A DNA stretch of 64,000 nt, taken from Paenibacillus sp. RC67. GTDB taxonomy: Bacteria; Bacillota; Bacilli; Paenibacillales; NBRC-103111. The DNA lies in NCBI RefSeq assembly GCF_030020805.1, contig NZ_CP125098.1:4983501-5047500 (forward strand), read 5' to 3'. The position numbers and the translations under genes are program-made. How positions within the stretch are numbered: position 1 is the stretch's first letter; every line of letters begins with the position of its first letter. This document shows positions 33,226 through 42,161 of this stretch, piece after piece. The notes under the pieces are model-generated. The model worked only from the letters and a program-made list of their open reading frames with translations. It was not told where the DNA came from and did no database searches.

Positions 33226-35589
33226 TTAAGGCTCGTAGCTGCTGAAAGATTCGATAACTCTTCTCCCTTGCTCCAATCTTGGAATCTCCATAACTTTCAG
33301 CGGCTTCCACTCATCGGGCAGCAGTTGCTGGTATTTTATCTGGGAGAAACGGTCGTCAATGAGCAGCAGCGTTCCTTGATCGGTTTCCGTTCGTATCAAT
33401 CGGCCTCCGGCCTGCAGAACTTTATTGATTCCAGGATACACATAAGCGTAATCGAAGCCGCTGCGGCCTCGAGCATCAAAATAACGTTTAATAATATCCC
33501 GCTCCTGCCCCACTTGAGGCAGACCGACCCCGACAACGATGGTCCCTGTCAGCCGTTCTCCTGCAAGGTCAATCCCCTCAGAGAATAGGCCCCCCATTAC
33601 TGCGAATGCGATGCAGCGCTTGTCTCGTTCTGGCTGAAACGACGCGAGAAACGCTTCGCGCTCCGGCTCTGTCATTACAGGCTGCTGAACGATGATGTCC
33701 GCTTCGATAGGCTGCTCCATAAAACGTTCATATACCTCATTTAGATAATCGTAGGAAGGGAAAAAAATTAGAAAGTTGCCTTTCTTCTCCTGCAATACTT
33801 GATGAATACCGTCTGCGATCCGACCTTTGGTAGCTTCCCTGTCGCGATAGCGGGTGGAAAGCGGCAATAACCATACGTCCAGCTGTTCCTTATGAAAAGG
33901 CGACGGAATCGTGAGTACGTAGTCATCAAGCGATCCGCCCAACATATCACGGTAATAGGAGAGCGGAGAAAGCGTTGCCGAGAAAAACACCTGTGAACGG
34001 TAACCTTTGCTCATTTGGCTCAGCAAGGTGGAAGGATCAAGGCAAAATAGCTTGAGCCGAACATCGCTTCGGTCTATCTCTGCATAAGTGACATAAGCGT
34101 CGTTATAATATCCCGCTATGCGAATAAAACTCTGAGCTGCAAAGTAGGCTTCCAGCAGCTGTTGCTGCGCTTCTCCTGCGGAAGACCGGCTAATGAAAGC
34201 CGAGGAAAGCTCCTCCTCCGCCGCTTCTGCGAAAGCTTCGACCAGCGGGAGCAATTCCTCAGGGGGCTCTGGCTGTTCGAAGGTTTTACTTTCAGCGTGG
34301 GCTTTTCGCCAATGAATGAAATAATCGTTAATATCTTTGGCTGCGCCGGCTACCCAGCGGCTGATCCCTTTGTAATCCCTTTTTAGCTGCAGGAACGGAG
34401 CTTTGCTTAGCTCAGCCGAGAACATCTCTCTTCCACGATCGACCAAATTATGTGCCTCGTCGATAAGAAGCGCTGTCTGTTTCTTTTGTTCCTCGTACAG
34501 CCTCTTCAAGGAAGTCCGCGGATCAAAAATATAATTATAATCGCAAATTACTGCATCAACGACATACGATACATCCAGCGAATATTCAAAGGGGCACACC
34601 GTATGTTTACGGGCGTAGTTCTCGAACGTCTCTCGTGTTATCAACGTTTCGTTGCTTAAAATATCCAGGACTGCCTCATTGATGCGATCGTAATATCCAT
34701 TGGCAAATTCGCAATATTCTTTTTGACATAGGGTCTCTTCCTTGAAACAAATCTTATCCTTAGCAGTCAGCGTAGCACATCTCAAATGAAGACCCTTGTT
34801 TTGCATAAAGTCGAAGGCTTGCTCTGCAGCCGTCCGTGTAATCGTCTTGGCGGTCAAGTAAAACATCCGTTGAAGCTCGCCTTCGCCGATCGCTTTAACC
34901 GCCGGGAATAAAGTGGATATCGTCTTTCCCGTTCCCGTAGGTGCTTTGGCGAACAGCTTTTGCCGTTCTACAATGGATTTATAGACGGCGCCAGCGAACA
35001 ATCTTTGCCCTTGACGATAGGAATCAAATGGGAAGGCGAGCTCACGAATGCTGTGATTTCGCTTTTCCTCATATTCGAGCTGCATGACGGCAAAAGGTTC
35101 ATAGGCTGCCGCTAAAGATTGAATGATTGACTCAAGCTCGACAATCTTGACACCTCTTAAAAATCGCTTCTGCTGCTCCGTACCGATCTGTACATAGGTT
35201 AGGCGAACGCTTAAGCTCTCCAGTCCCTCCTGTTTGGCAAAGAAATAAGCGTAACAATAGGCCTGGGCCCAATGGACCGGATAAGTATCAGCCTCAATGT
35301 GGTCTAGACTCCCACCCGTAGATTTGATTTCTTCTATCGTAAACCCTACACCGTCTGACAATATTCCGTCACACCGGCCCTCCACCTGCAGCTCTATATC
35401 TCCATAATGTAGGATGCCTGCCAGATGAACCTCTTTTTGGTCAAGCTCGGTGTAATTTTTTTGGATTTGTTGATGCGCTTTGGTCCCCTCCTGCAAGGAG
35501 GCGGTTGTTCGAAAACCCGACTCAATACTTCCTGAGCGGTGCACATATTCCACCAGTGATCTTACCGATACTTTCATGATATGGGACAT
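33226..35589 (-). CDS. XPD/DinG-type DNA helicase with N-terminal PD-(D/E)XK nuclease domain
   Basis: A 787-residue protein. Residues ~1-180 form a Cas4/RecB-like nuclease domain: GRCDG near 72, EEIKST near 87 (the ExK) and QAYCYAYF near 108 (the QxxxY motif). The rest is an SF2 helicase of the Rad3/XPD/DinG group. It has Walker A APTGTGKT near 220, four cysteines between about 280 and 337 (CFKEETLC, YCEF, TVCP) suited to a 4Fe-4S cluster, the DEAH box LLIDEAH near 377, and the C-terminal VFFSATLSP, LIFFPSY and GGRLIR motifs. It would unwind DNA 5'-3' and trim it, probably in repair. GGCAGGTG precedes the ATG at 35589. It is monocistronic with its own terminator. Confidence 0.85.
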   Translation of the reverse strand: MSHIMKVSVRSLVEYVHRSGSIESGFRTTASLQEGTKAHQQIQKNYTELDQKEVHLAGILHYGDIELQVEGRCDGILSDGVGFTIEEIKSTGGSLDHIEADTYPVHWAQAYCYAYFFAKQEGLESLSVRLTYVQIGTEQQKRFLRGVKIVELESIIQSLAAAYEPFAVMQLEYEEKRNHSIRELAFPFDSYRQGQRLFAGAVYKSIVERQKLFAKAPTGTGKTISTLFPAVKAIGEGELQRMFYLTAKTITRTAAEQAFDFMQNKGLHLRCATLTAKDKICFKEETLCQKEYCEFANGYYDRINEAVLDILSNETLITRETFENYARKHTVCPFEYSLDVSYVVDAVICDYNYIFDPRTSLKRLYEEQKKQTALLIDEAHNLVDRGREMFSAELSKAPFLQLKRDYKGISRWVAGAAKDINDYFIHWRKAHAESKTFEQPEPPEELLPLVEAFAEAAEEELSSAFISRSSAGEAQQQLLEAYFAAQSFIRIAGYYNDAYVTYAEIDRSDVRLKLFCLDPSTLLSQMSKGYRSQVFFSATLSPLSYYRDMLGGSLDDYVLTIPSPFHKEQLDVWLLPLSTRYRDREATKGRIADGIHQVLQEKKGNFLIFFPSYDYLNEVYERFMEQPIEADIIVQQPVMTEPEREAFLASFQPERDKRCIAFAVMGGLFSEGIDLAGERLTGTIVVGVGLPQVGQERDIIKRYFDARGRSGFDYAYVYPGINKVLQAGGRLIRTETDQGTLLLIDDRFSQIKYQQLLPDEWKPLKVMEIPRLEQGRRVIESFSSYEP

Positions 35590-35725
35590 AATGCACCTGC
35601 CTTACGGTAAGGTTCTAATGCTCGTAAACAAAACATATGTTCCTATTATATCATACGATGCAAGGAATTGTAAAAACTTGTACAGATCGGTTGCAGGACT
35701 GATCGGAACGTAACCATCCAGTAAG

Positions 35726-37324
35726 TCATTCCATCCCTACCACAATTGTTCGGTTACGGCCGGTCTCCTTGGCTTTGTATAACGCCTGATCAGCCAAATG
35801 AAACAAAGTCTCCGCAGTCTGCGCGTGGGAAGGATAGTGAGCAATTCCTAGTGATACTGTAACCGTCCTCCCGCTAGGGTTTACGCTCTGTTCCATGCTT
35901 ATGCGGATTCGTTCGGCAACCAGTCTCGCCTCGATCAATGTGGCATGAGGGAGCAGTACGACGAATTCTTCTCCACCAAAACGGCAGCCAATGTCGCCCA
36001 CCCTAATAGATTGAATGACAATCCGGGCCAAATGCTTCAGCACTTCATCGCCTATTAGATGACCGTAAGTATCATTAATGGATTTGAAGCGATCTAAGTC
36101 CATGACGATCAGACTAAAGGGGGACTGCTCTGACGTCCATTGGTTCAGCAGTGTCTCGAGAGTTCTCCGGTTCGTTAAACCTGTTAACGGGTCGGTCATT
36201 GCGGCGTGGGCGAGCTGATCGGTTTGTATTTGCAAGCCATGAAAAGCATCGGTAATCGTCCTCGTCAACAAGTCAGCCTCACGATTCCAGTGCCGCGTTA
36301 TATCGGGCGGAGTGACTCTGGCTCCTTGCCCCAGACGAGTAACGAGATCGGCCAGCGATACGAATGGACTCGCCAGCTTGCGAGCAATCCGTATGGCGCC
36401 TACCAACAATAACGTGAATGGAAGAAGTGTATAAAAGAAAATGGATCGAATGAGCCGGTTTAATTGTTCGTACACGACACTGATAGGGGAGTTTACAATG
36501 ATACCCCAGCCATTTTCCGTCACTGGCGAATAGCCAGCAAGCAAAGCGACGCCAAGCGTATTTACAACGAGCTCGTGACCGCTCTTTCCTTGAAGCACTT
36601 TTTGCACGACCTGATTGGCACTTACATTTTCTCCTAAACGACTTTTCTCCGGATGAAATAATAAATTACCCTTTGTATCAACGACATAAAGATAGGAACC
36701 GGATTCATCGTAATGGCTAGTTCCAAAAATTGTATTCAGTACATTCGTTTCATCCAAATACAGTGTTCCTGCAAGAAAGCCGCGGTATGTGCCGTCATGA
36801 TCGAATAAGGGCTCGCTCATTAAAACAATAAGACGACCGGTTGAAGTGGAGGTATACGGTAGGGATATATATGATTTACGTGAGGCCAATGCTTCCCATG
36901 CTGCCGGGGTTGAAATCCGCTGCCCGATATTCCCGATAGATGAGGGCGCCATACTGCGGAAAATTCCATTCTCATCAATCACGGCGATGGAATTGAAATA
37001 ATTACTGTTATGACGGAGCAGCTCGAGCTGGTTTTGCATGTTTTGTTCACTCATTTGGCTATTGCTCGACAAATAGGCTGCGGTAAAGACGAGACTATTG
37101 CGCATGGATTTGAATAAGGAGTCCATCGTCTGGCTCATTTTGTCAGCTGTGGAGTAATTAAGCGTCAGCGTCGTAGTAAAAAGCGATTGCTTGTTAGATT
37201 GGTATGAGGCGAAAAGCAGAATTGTTAACGTTAATAAGACAGAGACGGAAACCAGCCCAATTAAAAGCGTAGTGAGACTGATTTTGTTCTTCCCGAGCTT
37301 TCGGTAATTGTGAAGATTAGGCAT
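35726..37324 (-). CDS. Membrane diguanylate cyclase, dCache-HAMP-GGDEF
   Basis: A 532-residue protein. A membrane helix at about 17-40 is followed by an extracytoplasmic dCache sensor (about 45-290; SIAVIDENGIFRSMAPSS, YLYVVDTKGNLLFHPE). A second helix lies at about 295-315, then a HAMP-like segment and a GGDEF domain at about 365-530. The active site reads GGEEF, and RVGD five residues upstream is an intact inhibitory I-site. Thus it should make cyclic-di-GMP from two GTP and be feedback-inhibited. The signal is unknown. It is monocistronic. Output is likely a switch between motility and attachment. Confidence 0.9.
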   Translation of the reverse strand: MPNLHNYRKLGKNKISLTTLLIGLVSVSVLLTLTILLFASYQSNKQSLFTTTLTLNYSTADKMSQTMDSLFKSMRNSLVFTAAYLSSNSQMSEQNMQNQLELLRHNSNYFNSIAVIDENGIFRSMAPSSIGNIGQRISTPAAWEALASRKSYISLPYTSTSTGRLIVLMSEPLFDHDGTYRGFLAGTLYLDETNVLNTIFGTSHYDESGSYLYVVDTKGNLLFHPEKSRLGENVSANQVVQKVLQGKSGHELVVNTLGVALLAGYSPVTENGWGIIVNSPISVVYEQLNRLIRSIFFYTLLPFTLLLVGAIRIARKLASPFVSLADLVTRLGQGARVTPPDITRHWNREADLLTRTITDAFHGLQIQTDQLAHAAMTDPLTGLTNRRTLETLLNQWTSEQSPFSLIVMDLDRFKSINDTYGHLIGDEVLKHLARIVIQSIRVGDIGCRFGGEEFVVLLPHATLIEARLVAERIRISMEQSVNPSGRTVTVSLGIAHYPSHAQTAETLFHLADQALYKAKETGRNRTIVVGME

Positions 37325-37397
37325 GGCATGACCCTCTTTTATCTATTTATAATCACCTATCGATATTATTCGACATCTTTTTCTTTTTCCCTTTGGC

Positions 37398-37574
37398 AGA
37401 ACTTACTCTGTACTAGCAGCAGACCGGTGGAAAAAGGTTTACAAAAGGGATGGAATTATCGGATTGTTAGATGACAGAAAAGGCTCTTCAGGAAAACCTC
37501 TACTAAGGGAAATAAATCCGGAGGAAGTCATTGCAAAGCAAGAGGAAAGAAATAGTCTCCTTATTACAGAATAA
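37398..37574 (+). pseudogene. Remnant of an IS3-type transposase OrfA
   Basis: In one frame the plus strand reads SVLAADRWKKVYKRDGIIGL then LLDDRKGSSGKPLLREINPE and a stop at 37572-37574. The W-x-x-x-Y...GIxGLLDxRKG...GKP pattern is that of the helix-turn-helix OrfA of IS150-like elements. No start, no OrfB and no terminal repeats are present. Only about 55 codons remain. Confidence 0.5.
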
Positions 37575-37593
37575 AACACCCTAATAGGGTGTT
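37575..37593 (-). terminator. Intrinsic terminator of the OsmC gene
   Basis: AACACCCTAATAGGGTGTT is a compact hairpin (37575-37593). On the minus strand it is followed by TTATTC; it ends the OsmC gene 12 nt after the stop. Confidence 0.65.
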
Positions 37594-37604
37594 AGTTTGA
37601 ATGA

Positions 37605-38057
37605 TTAGTTTTCGATGATAATACCGCTTAATTTAAGATTTACTAGATTAGCTACTGTATCTCCGACTGGGCAAGTTTCCTCCAAAAACTTTACAAACTC
37701 TTCGACTTGCTCTCTGGCAGCATCTGTTTTGATATGGAAAGTGTATCGGATATCAGAATATCCTGGACGAACATCCGACTTTTTAAAGAATCCATCCAAG
37801 TCGAGATCTCCCTCTACTTCAACCCAAAAATCATCAAGACGAATATTAAATTTCTTAGCATACACCCTGGCAACGATAGATTGGCAAGCTCCTAATGAAC
37901 CGAGTAGCGCTTCTACTGGATTCATTCCAGTATCTGTTCCCCCTAAACTTTTAGGCTCATCAATCGTAAACTCGAAATTTCTGGAACGAACTTTGACAAC
38001 TACACCTTCTTGCAAATGTGCAGTCGCTTTGAATGTTGTAATAGCTATGATAATCAC
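37605..38057 (-). CDS. OsmC-family peroxiredoxin-like protein
   Basis: A 150-residue protein with the OsmC/Ohr fold. The two redox cysteines are in LGSLGACQSI (near 58) and EETCPVGDTV (near 129). Family members reduce organic hydroperoxides or carry sulfur. The spacing fits the YhfA-like OsmC subgroup better than Ohr. The start is GTG 38057. AAGGGG lies very close to it, so translation might begin a few codons later, but the family begins near here. It is monocistronic. Confidence 0.82.
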   Translation of the reverse strand: MIIIAITTFKATAHLQEGVVVKVRSRNFEFTIDEPKSLGGTDTGMNPVEALLGSLGACQSIVARVYAKKFNIRLDDFWVEVEGDLDLDGFFKKSDVRPGYSDIRYTFHIKTDAAREQVEEFVKFLEETCPVGDTVANLVNLKLSGIIIEN

Positions 38058-38124
38058 CCCTTAGTGTATGTTAATTCAAAACCATAATATCATATAATTC
38101 CTATAGTGTTAATATAATATTATC

Positions 38125-39576
38125 TCATGCTTTGAACTCGGTGTAGTCTTTAAGAAACTTGTCATAGAGGATCTCTGGCAATTCCAGCAAATCGTTCGTA
38201 ACCTGCATATGTTCCTGCAGATGAATCAACATCTGTTCTATGCGTGTCCGGTGAGTATGATCTTGGAAAGCAAGATTTTCTCTCTCTTGTGGGTCGCTGA
38301 TTACGTTATACAGCTCGACAAATGTCTCATCCTTAAACATATCGATGATTAGCTTATAGTCGCCATCGACGATACATCTTTGGAAGTTGCCTCTTCCCCC
38401 ATTGCCGTCATATTGAATAAAGATTCTCTCGCGTCCTAATGTACTACCAGCAATTAATGGCATGAGTGATCGGCCGGACATGGGAGACTTATGCTGGATC
38501 TGCATATAATCGCAAATGGTCGGCAGCACATCGATACTGCTTACCAGCGTGTTACAAGAAGCTACGGAGGGTTTAAAATCAACAGGAAACTTCATAAAAA
38601 GCGGCGTGCGAACGGATTCTTCATACATACACATTTTTTGCCATAATCCATGTGAACCCAGCATCTCTCCGTGATCACTTGTAAAAATAATTAGGCTATT
38701 ATCGTACATATCTTCTCGTTTCAACTCATCAATAATTTTGCAGACACAATGATCAAGCAGCGATACTAAGCCCAGATAGACCTTCCAAGTCTGCTTCCAT
38801 TCTTCCCTTGAGTATCGTGCTCCAATCGCACCGGTCAAGTTATACAATTGAAGTGGAGACTGATTACTGCACCATTCCCCTACGTTCACTGGCAGTTCCA
38901 CCTCATCGACCTTGGAGAACCAAGGGTCAGGAATATTCAAAGGTGGGTGAGGGGCGTGAAACATTGCGTTGAGAAGAAACGGTTTGGTCCGATCCCTCTT
39001 TCTAATAGCTTCAACGGAGTCTCTCGCTATAAACTCGTCGATAAAGTAATCTGACTCCTCTTCGTAACGGCCAACTGTTGGTATCGAATAGGCTTTTGGA
39101 CGCGTAATCGTTCCATTTGCCATCTCAGGCACAATTCCCCTATAGTTCGGTCCACCCGGTTTAACCTTGTTACTTTCCTTTAAGAACGCTTCATATCTGC
39201 CCTCAAGTTTCCTCCAGTTGGTTTTGCTGTCAGGGGATTTATCCAAGCCTGATGCCATTTGTAAATGCTGTTTCCCTGTATGCCAGCTGTCCCACATATC
39301 CTCCATGAGCCCATATAGATGGGGATGCTCGGGGCTTACCTTGGAATGGGTTTCCTCACCACGATTGATTAAACAGCCGGTTTCGTTAGGATATTTGCCG
39401 GTAAAGAATGCCCCGCGTGCAGGTACGCAGATAGGAGAGGCACAGTAAGCTCTTTCAAATACAATGCTTTTTTCTTTCAATTGATTTATGTTCGGGGTAT
39501 AGCTGCCGATGGCATCCAGCCTTAATTGATCCGCCATTATAATAATGAGATTAGGGTGTTCGTTTCTCATATCCAT
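38125..39576 (-). CDS. Sulfatase, formylglycine type (S1 family)
   Basis: A 483-residue type I sulfatase. Metal-binding MADQLRLD lies near 14. The modification motif CVPARG (C-x-P-x-R) near 50 has its Cys oxidised to formylglycine by an FGE or anSME enzyme. FTSDHGEMLGSHG near 300 supplies further metal ligands. There is no signal peptide, so it acts on imported sulfated sugars in the cytosol. It hydrolyses sulfate esters of glycan fragments. It follows the Gfo/Idh gene by 30 nt. A GH88 glucuronyl hydrolase nearby suggests glycosaminoglycan, ulvan or similar uronate-containing substrates. A broken paralog lies 5 kb away. No maturase gene is in the window. Confidence 0.88.
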   Translation of the reverse strand: MDMRNEHPNLIIIMADQLRLDAIGSYTPNINQLKEKSIVFERAYCASPICVPARGAFFTGKYPNETGCLINRGEETHSKVSPEHPHLYGLMEDMWDSWHTGKQHLQMASGLDKSPDSKTNWRKLEGRYEAFLKESNKVKPGGPNYRGIVPEMANGTITRPKAYSIPTVGRYEEESDYFIDEFIARDSVEAIRKRDRTKPFLLNAMFHAPHPPLNIPDPWFSKVDEVELPVNVGEWCSNQSPLQLYNLTGAIGARYSREEWKQTWKVYLGLVSLLDHCVCKIIDELKREDMYDNSLIIFTSDHGEMLGSHGLWQKMCMYEESVRTPLFMKFPVDFKPSVASCNTLVSSIDVLPTICDYMQIQHKSPMSGRSLMPLIAGSTLGRERIFIQYDGNGGRGNFQRCIVDGDYKLIIDMFKDETFVELYNVISDPQERENLAFQDHTHRTRIEQMLIHLQEHMQVTNDLLELPEILYDKFLKDYTEFKA

Positions 39577-39606
39577 CTCCCCTCCAAAGCAGTCTATTAG
39601 AATGAT

Positions 39607-40926
39607 TTATACTAGCTGGAGTTCTACGGTTCTTTGTTCAAGTCGCGACTGATCGGCTGCAAATCCGATCAAGTGCCCGTAGAGCGACTTCTCCAGAGAT
39701 GTGGAGGAAATCGATGGTACTGCACCCTTCAAAACCTTGACGAAATCGGCGACAAGAAGCAAGTCACCTCCGCCATGCATATCCTTTGATACCCCAAGCT
39801 CGATCTGTTGTTCAGAATAGATGTGGCCTTTGCGTGCATCGGGACGTCGTATGACATAACTTCCTTCCTCCATCTCTCCCTGAATTTCGCCTTTTGTCCC
39901 TACAATATGGATGGAACGACATGGTTTAGAAACACCACCGGTCATTACATGTGTTGCTGTACTGCCATCTGCGAACTCTATAATTACCGTTTGATGATCA
40001 ACCACGTCGTTATCGCAATGCCAAACACAGCGACCGTATGGGCTATCCTGTCGAAGCGATTCCGCCAATTCCTCGTCGCTCATCGTAACACCCAAATGCG
40101 TATTGTAGGTTACATAAGCCTTCCACAATCGCTGCTCAATGTAGTTTTTACGAGCGGAATAGGGGCAAGTGTCCTCAATTGCGCAATCGACCAGACATCG
40201 GGTACCTGCCCCTAAAGGCGCTTTCTCAGGTCGGAATTGCGACAAACTTCCGAAGCTGCTTACTTTCACCGGCTGGACATCTCCTTTCATCCATGCCAAT
40301 ACGTCCAAGTCGTGGCAGCTTTTAGCCATGAGCATAGAGGAACCGCTTTTATCCAGACGCCCCCATTTTCCTCTGACATAAGCCATCGCCATGTGGTGAT
40401 ATGTGACGTTTTCGGATGAGGTTAAACTGACAATATCACCAATGACTCCATCGGCTATTTTTTGACGAATCGATTCGTAGAATGGCGCATATCGAAGCAC
40501 GTGACAAATCATTACTTTTCTGCCACAGCGTTGCGCTTCTTTATACAGACTCAGGACTTCATCCTCGTTAATACCAATCGGCTTCTCCAACATAATGTCA
40601 TATCCAGCCCTAAGCAAAGGAATCGAAGTGGATACATGCAAATGATCCATGGTACCGTTAATCACAGCATCCGCCATCTTAGGCTTACTTATAAATTCCT
40701 CGATATCAGCAAAACAGCATCCTTCTGATAATTCAAATCTCTCCTTGGTTAGAGATCTACGTTCACCATCCGGATCAACGACCCCGACAATTTTCATTTG
40801 TTCAGGATGCTGCTTGGCGTATGAGGCGTATATAAGGCTGCGGTGACCGGCTCCAACGATGACGACGGTTACAGGTCCGGCCTTATTGTTCTTATATTCA
40901 AGATTCTCTGATAATTGGTAGCTCAT
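39607..40926 (-). CDS. Gfo/Idh/MocA-family oxidoreductase
   Basis: A 439-residue NAD(P)-dependent sugar oxidoreductase. The N-terminal Rossmann start is VTVVIVGAGHRS, and the family motif EKPIGINEDEV (EKP) lies near 115. The substrate-binding domain includes KSCHDLDVLAWM with the likely catalytic Lys/His. Family members oxidise or epimerise sugars and sugar acids. It is longer than average, with a Cys-rich insertion (CLVDCAIEDTCPYS) near 240 that could bind a metal. It is first in a two-gene unit with the sulfatase and divergent to an AraC regulator. The substrate is inferred to be a desulfated or unsaturated sugar from the locus. Confidence 0.88.
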   Translation of the reverse strand: MSYQLSENLEYKNNKAGPVTVVIVGAGHRSLIYASYAKQHPEQMKIVGVVDPDGERRSLTKERFELSEGCCFADIEEFISKPKMADAVINGTMDHLHVSTSIPLLRAGYDIMLEKPIGINEDEVLSLYKEAQRCGRKVMICHVLRYAPFYESIRQKIADGVIGDIVSLTSSENVTYHHMAMAYVRGKWGRLDKSGSSMLMAKSCHDLDVLAWMKGDVQPVKVSSFGSLSQFRPEKAPLGAGTRCLVDCAIEDTCPYSARKNYIEQRLWKAYVTYNTHLGVTMSDEELAESLRQDSPYGRCVWHCDNDVVDHQTVIIEFADGSTATHVMTGGVSKPCRSIHIVGTKGEIQGEMEEGSYVIRRPDARKGHIYSEQQIELGVSKDMHGGGDLLLVADFVKVLKGAVPSISSTSLEKSLYGHLIGFAADQSRLEQRTVELQLV

Positions 40927-41283
40927 TCTTATTTCCCCCAGTATGAATTAATGATAATTGTACTTGTTCAAATGAATACTCGGACAATCGTAATCTATTC
41001 ACTAGCTGCTGTTGCGAAATACGGATAATGCAGTACGTTTACCTCCATCATCGAATGGTCCTTAACCAAATGCGGGTTAGAAGCATCTGCCACCTTCATT
41101 CCGCTATCGTCTTTTCCTCCTTTAAAATTCCTGACTTTATCGCCTTGTTAGCGAGGACTTTAATGTTTTATAATACCTTTAACTTACCATGTACATTTCA
41201 GGAAACGAATGTCCGAATAATCGCATTACTTGTAAATATGTGTGATTTAACTGAATTTGCTTCTCACTTCTAGGAGGATGTCT
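40927..41283. other. Divergent regulatory region of the sulfated-glycan locus
   Basis: About 360 nt between the Gfo/Idh and AraC genes. The part 41211-41260 resembles 46341-46390 at about 36 of 50 positions, so it is probably the AraC-side promoter/operator. No cre site or terminator is seen. Confidence 0.5.
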
Positions 41284-42051
41284 ATGAAATCCAAAGTACT
41301 TTCCGTTTATTTCGGCTCTCGAACGTATCAATCTATTAGGGAACTGCATACGCATGAGTATTGGCAGCTGGAGATTGTTACTCATGGCGTTATGCAAAGC
41401 AGAATGCTCGGAGAGGAACTTTCTCTGGAAATGGGTGATATGCTGCTGGTTCCACCAGGCTGGGAGCATGGATTTACATATAATAAGCAAGGCGTCTCCT
41501 GGCTTACCTTAAAGTTCGAACGGGAAGATGATGGCTTTCCTGTATGGGGAGGAATTATTCACGGCAACCAGTTTACAAGCAGACTAGTCTCCTCTTTCAA
41601 GACGGTAATTCATGAATCCCCTTACAGGAGCTTCGAGAAAACATTTATTAGTGGTTTTCTTGAAACGATGCTTCATTACGTTCAGTCCGACGAATTCCAT
41701 AAAACAGACGATTCCTCCGAGTTGTTAGTGAAGCTTATTATGGAAAAGGTAAATAAGCGCAACGGAAGAGCAATCACGATCAACGAGCTTGCTGAAGAGC
41801 TATCGTATACACGCAGTCATTTATCAAAGAAGTTCAAGGAAATTACCGGTGAGAACCTAAAATCTTATATCGACCATGTCCGTATCCAAAAGATAGAGGA
41901 ATTGCTGCGTTACAAAGAACAAAGCATTTCCGAAATCGCCGCCGATCTCGGATTTAACGATTTATTTTCATTCTCGAAATTTTTCAAGAAGCATACAGGC
42001 GAAAGCCCACGACAATTTAATAGGAAGTTTGCTTCCTGGCGCAGTTTGTAG
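41284..42051 (+). CDS. AraC-family transcriptional regulator
   Basis: A 255-residue regulator. The N-terminal cupin-like sensor domain (HTHEYWQLEIVTHG; GDMLLVPPGWEHGF) spans about 1-110. The C-terminal AraC domain has two helix-turn-helix units (INELAEELSYTRSHLSKKFKEITG and ISEIAADLGFNDLFSFSKFFKKHTGESP). It likely senses a sugar from the sulfated glycan and activates the divergent Gfo/Idh-sulfatase unit and perhaps the SBP-GH88 unit. The ATG at 41284 is chosen because GGAGG ends six bases upstream. A terminator follows at 42065. Confidence 0.9.
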   Translation: MKSKVLSVYFGSRTYQSIRELHTHEYWQLEIVTHGVMQSRMLGEELSLEMGDMLLVPPGWEHGFTYNKQGVSWLTLKFEREDDGFPVWGGIIHGNQFTSRLVSSFKTVIHESPYRSFEKTFISGFLETMLHYVQSDEFHKTDDSSELLVKLIMEKVNKRNGRAITINELAEELSYTRSHLSKKFKEITGENLKSYIDHVRIQKIEELLRYKEQSISEIAADLGFNDLFSFSKFFKKHTGESPRQFNRKFASWRSL

Positions 42052-42064
42052 TCAGTCATGAGGG

Positions 42065-42096
42065 CCTGGATGAACTTGTGCAAGCATGAATCCAGG
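42065..42096 (+). terminator. Intrinsic terminator of the AraC gene
   Basis: CCTGGAT (42065-42071) pairs with ATCCAGG (42090-42096), followed by TTATTTT. Confidence 0.65.
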
Positions 42097-42161
42097 TTAT
42101 TTTAACTCACGGATTAGCTCGTTTTTTAAATGGGCAGGCGACGTGTCCAAAATGATTTCAT

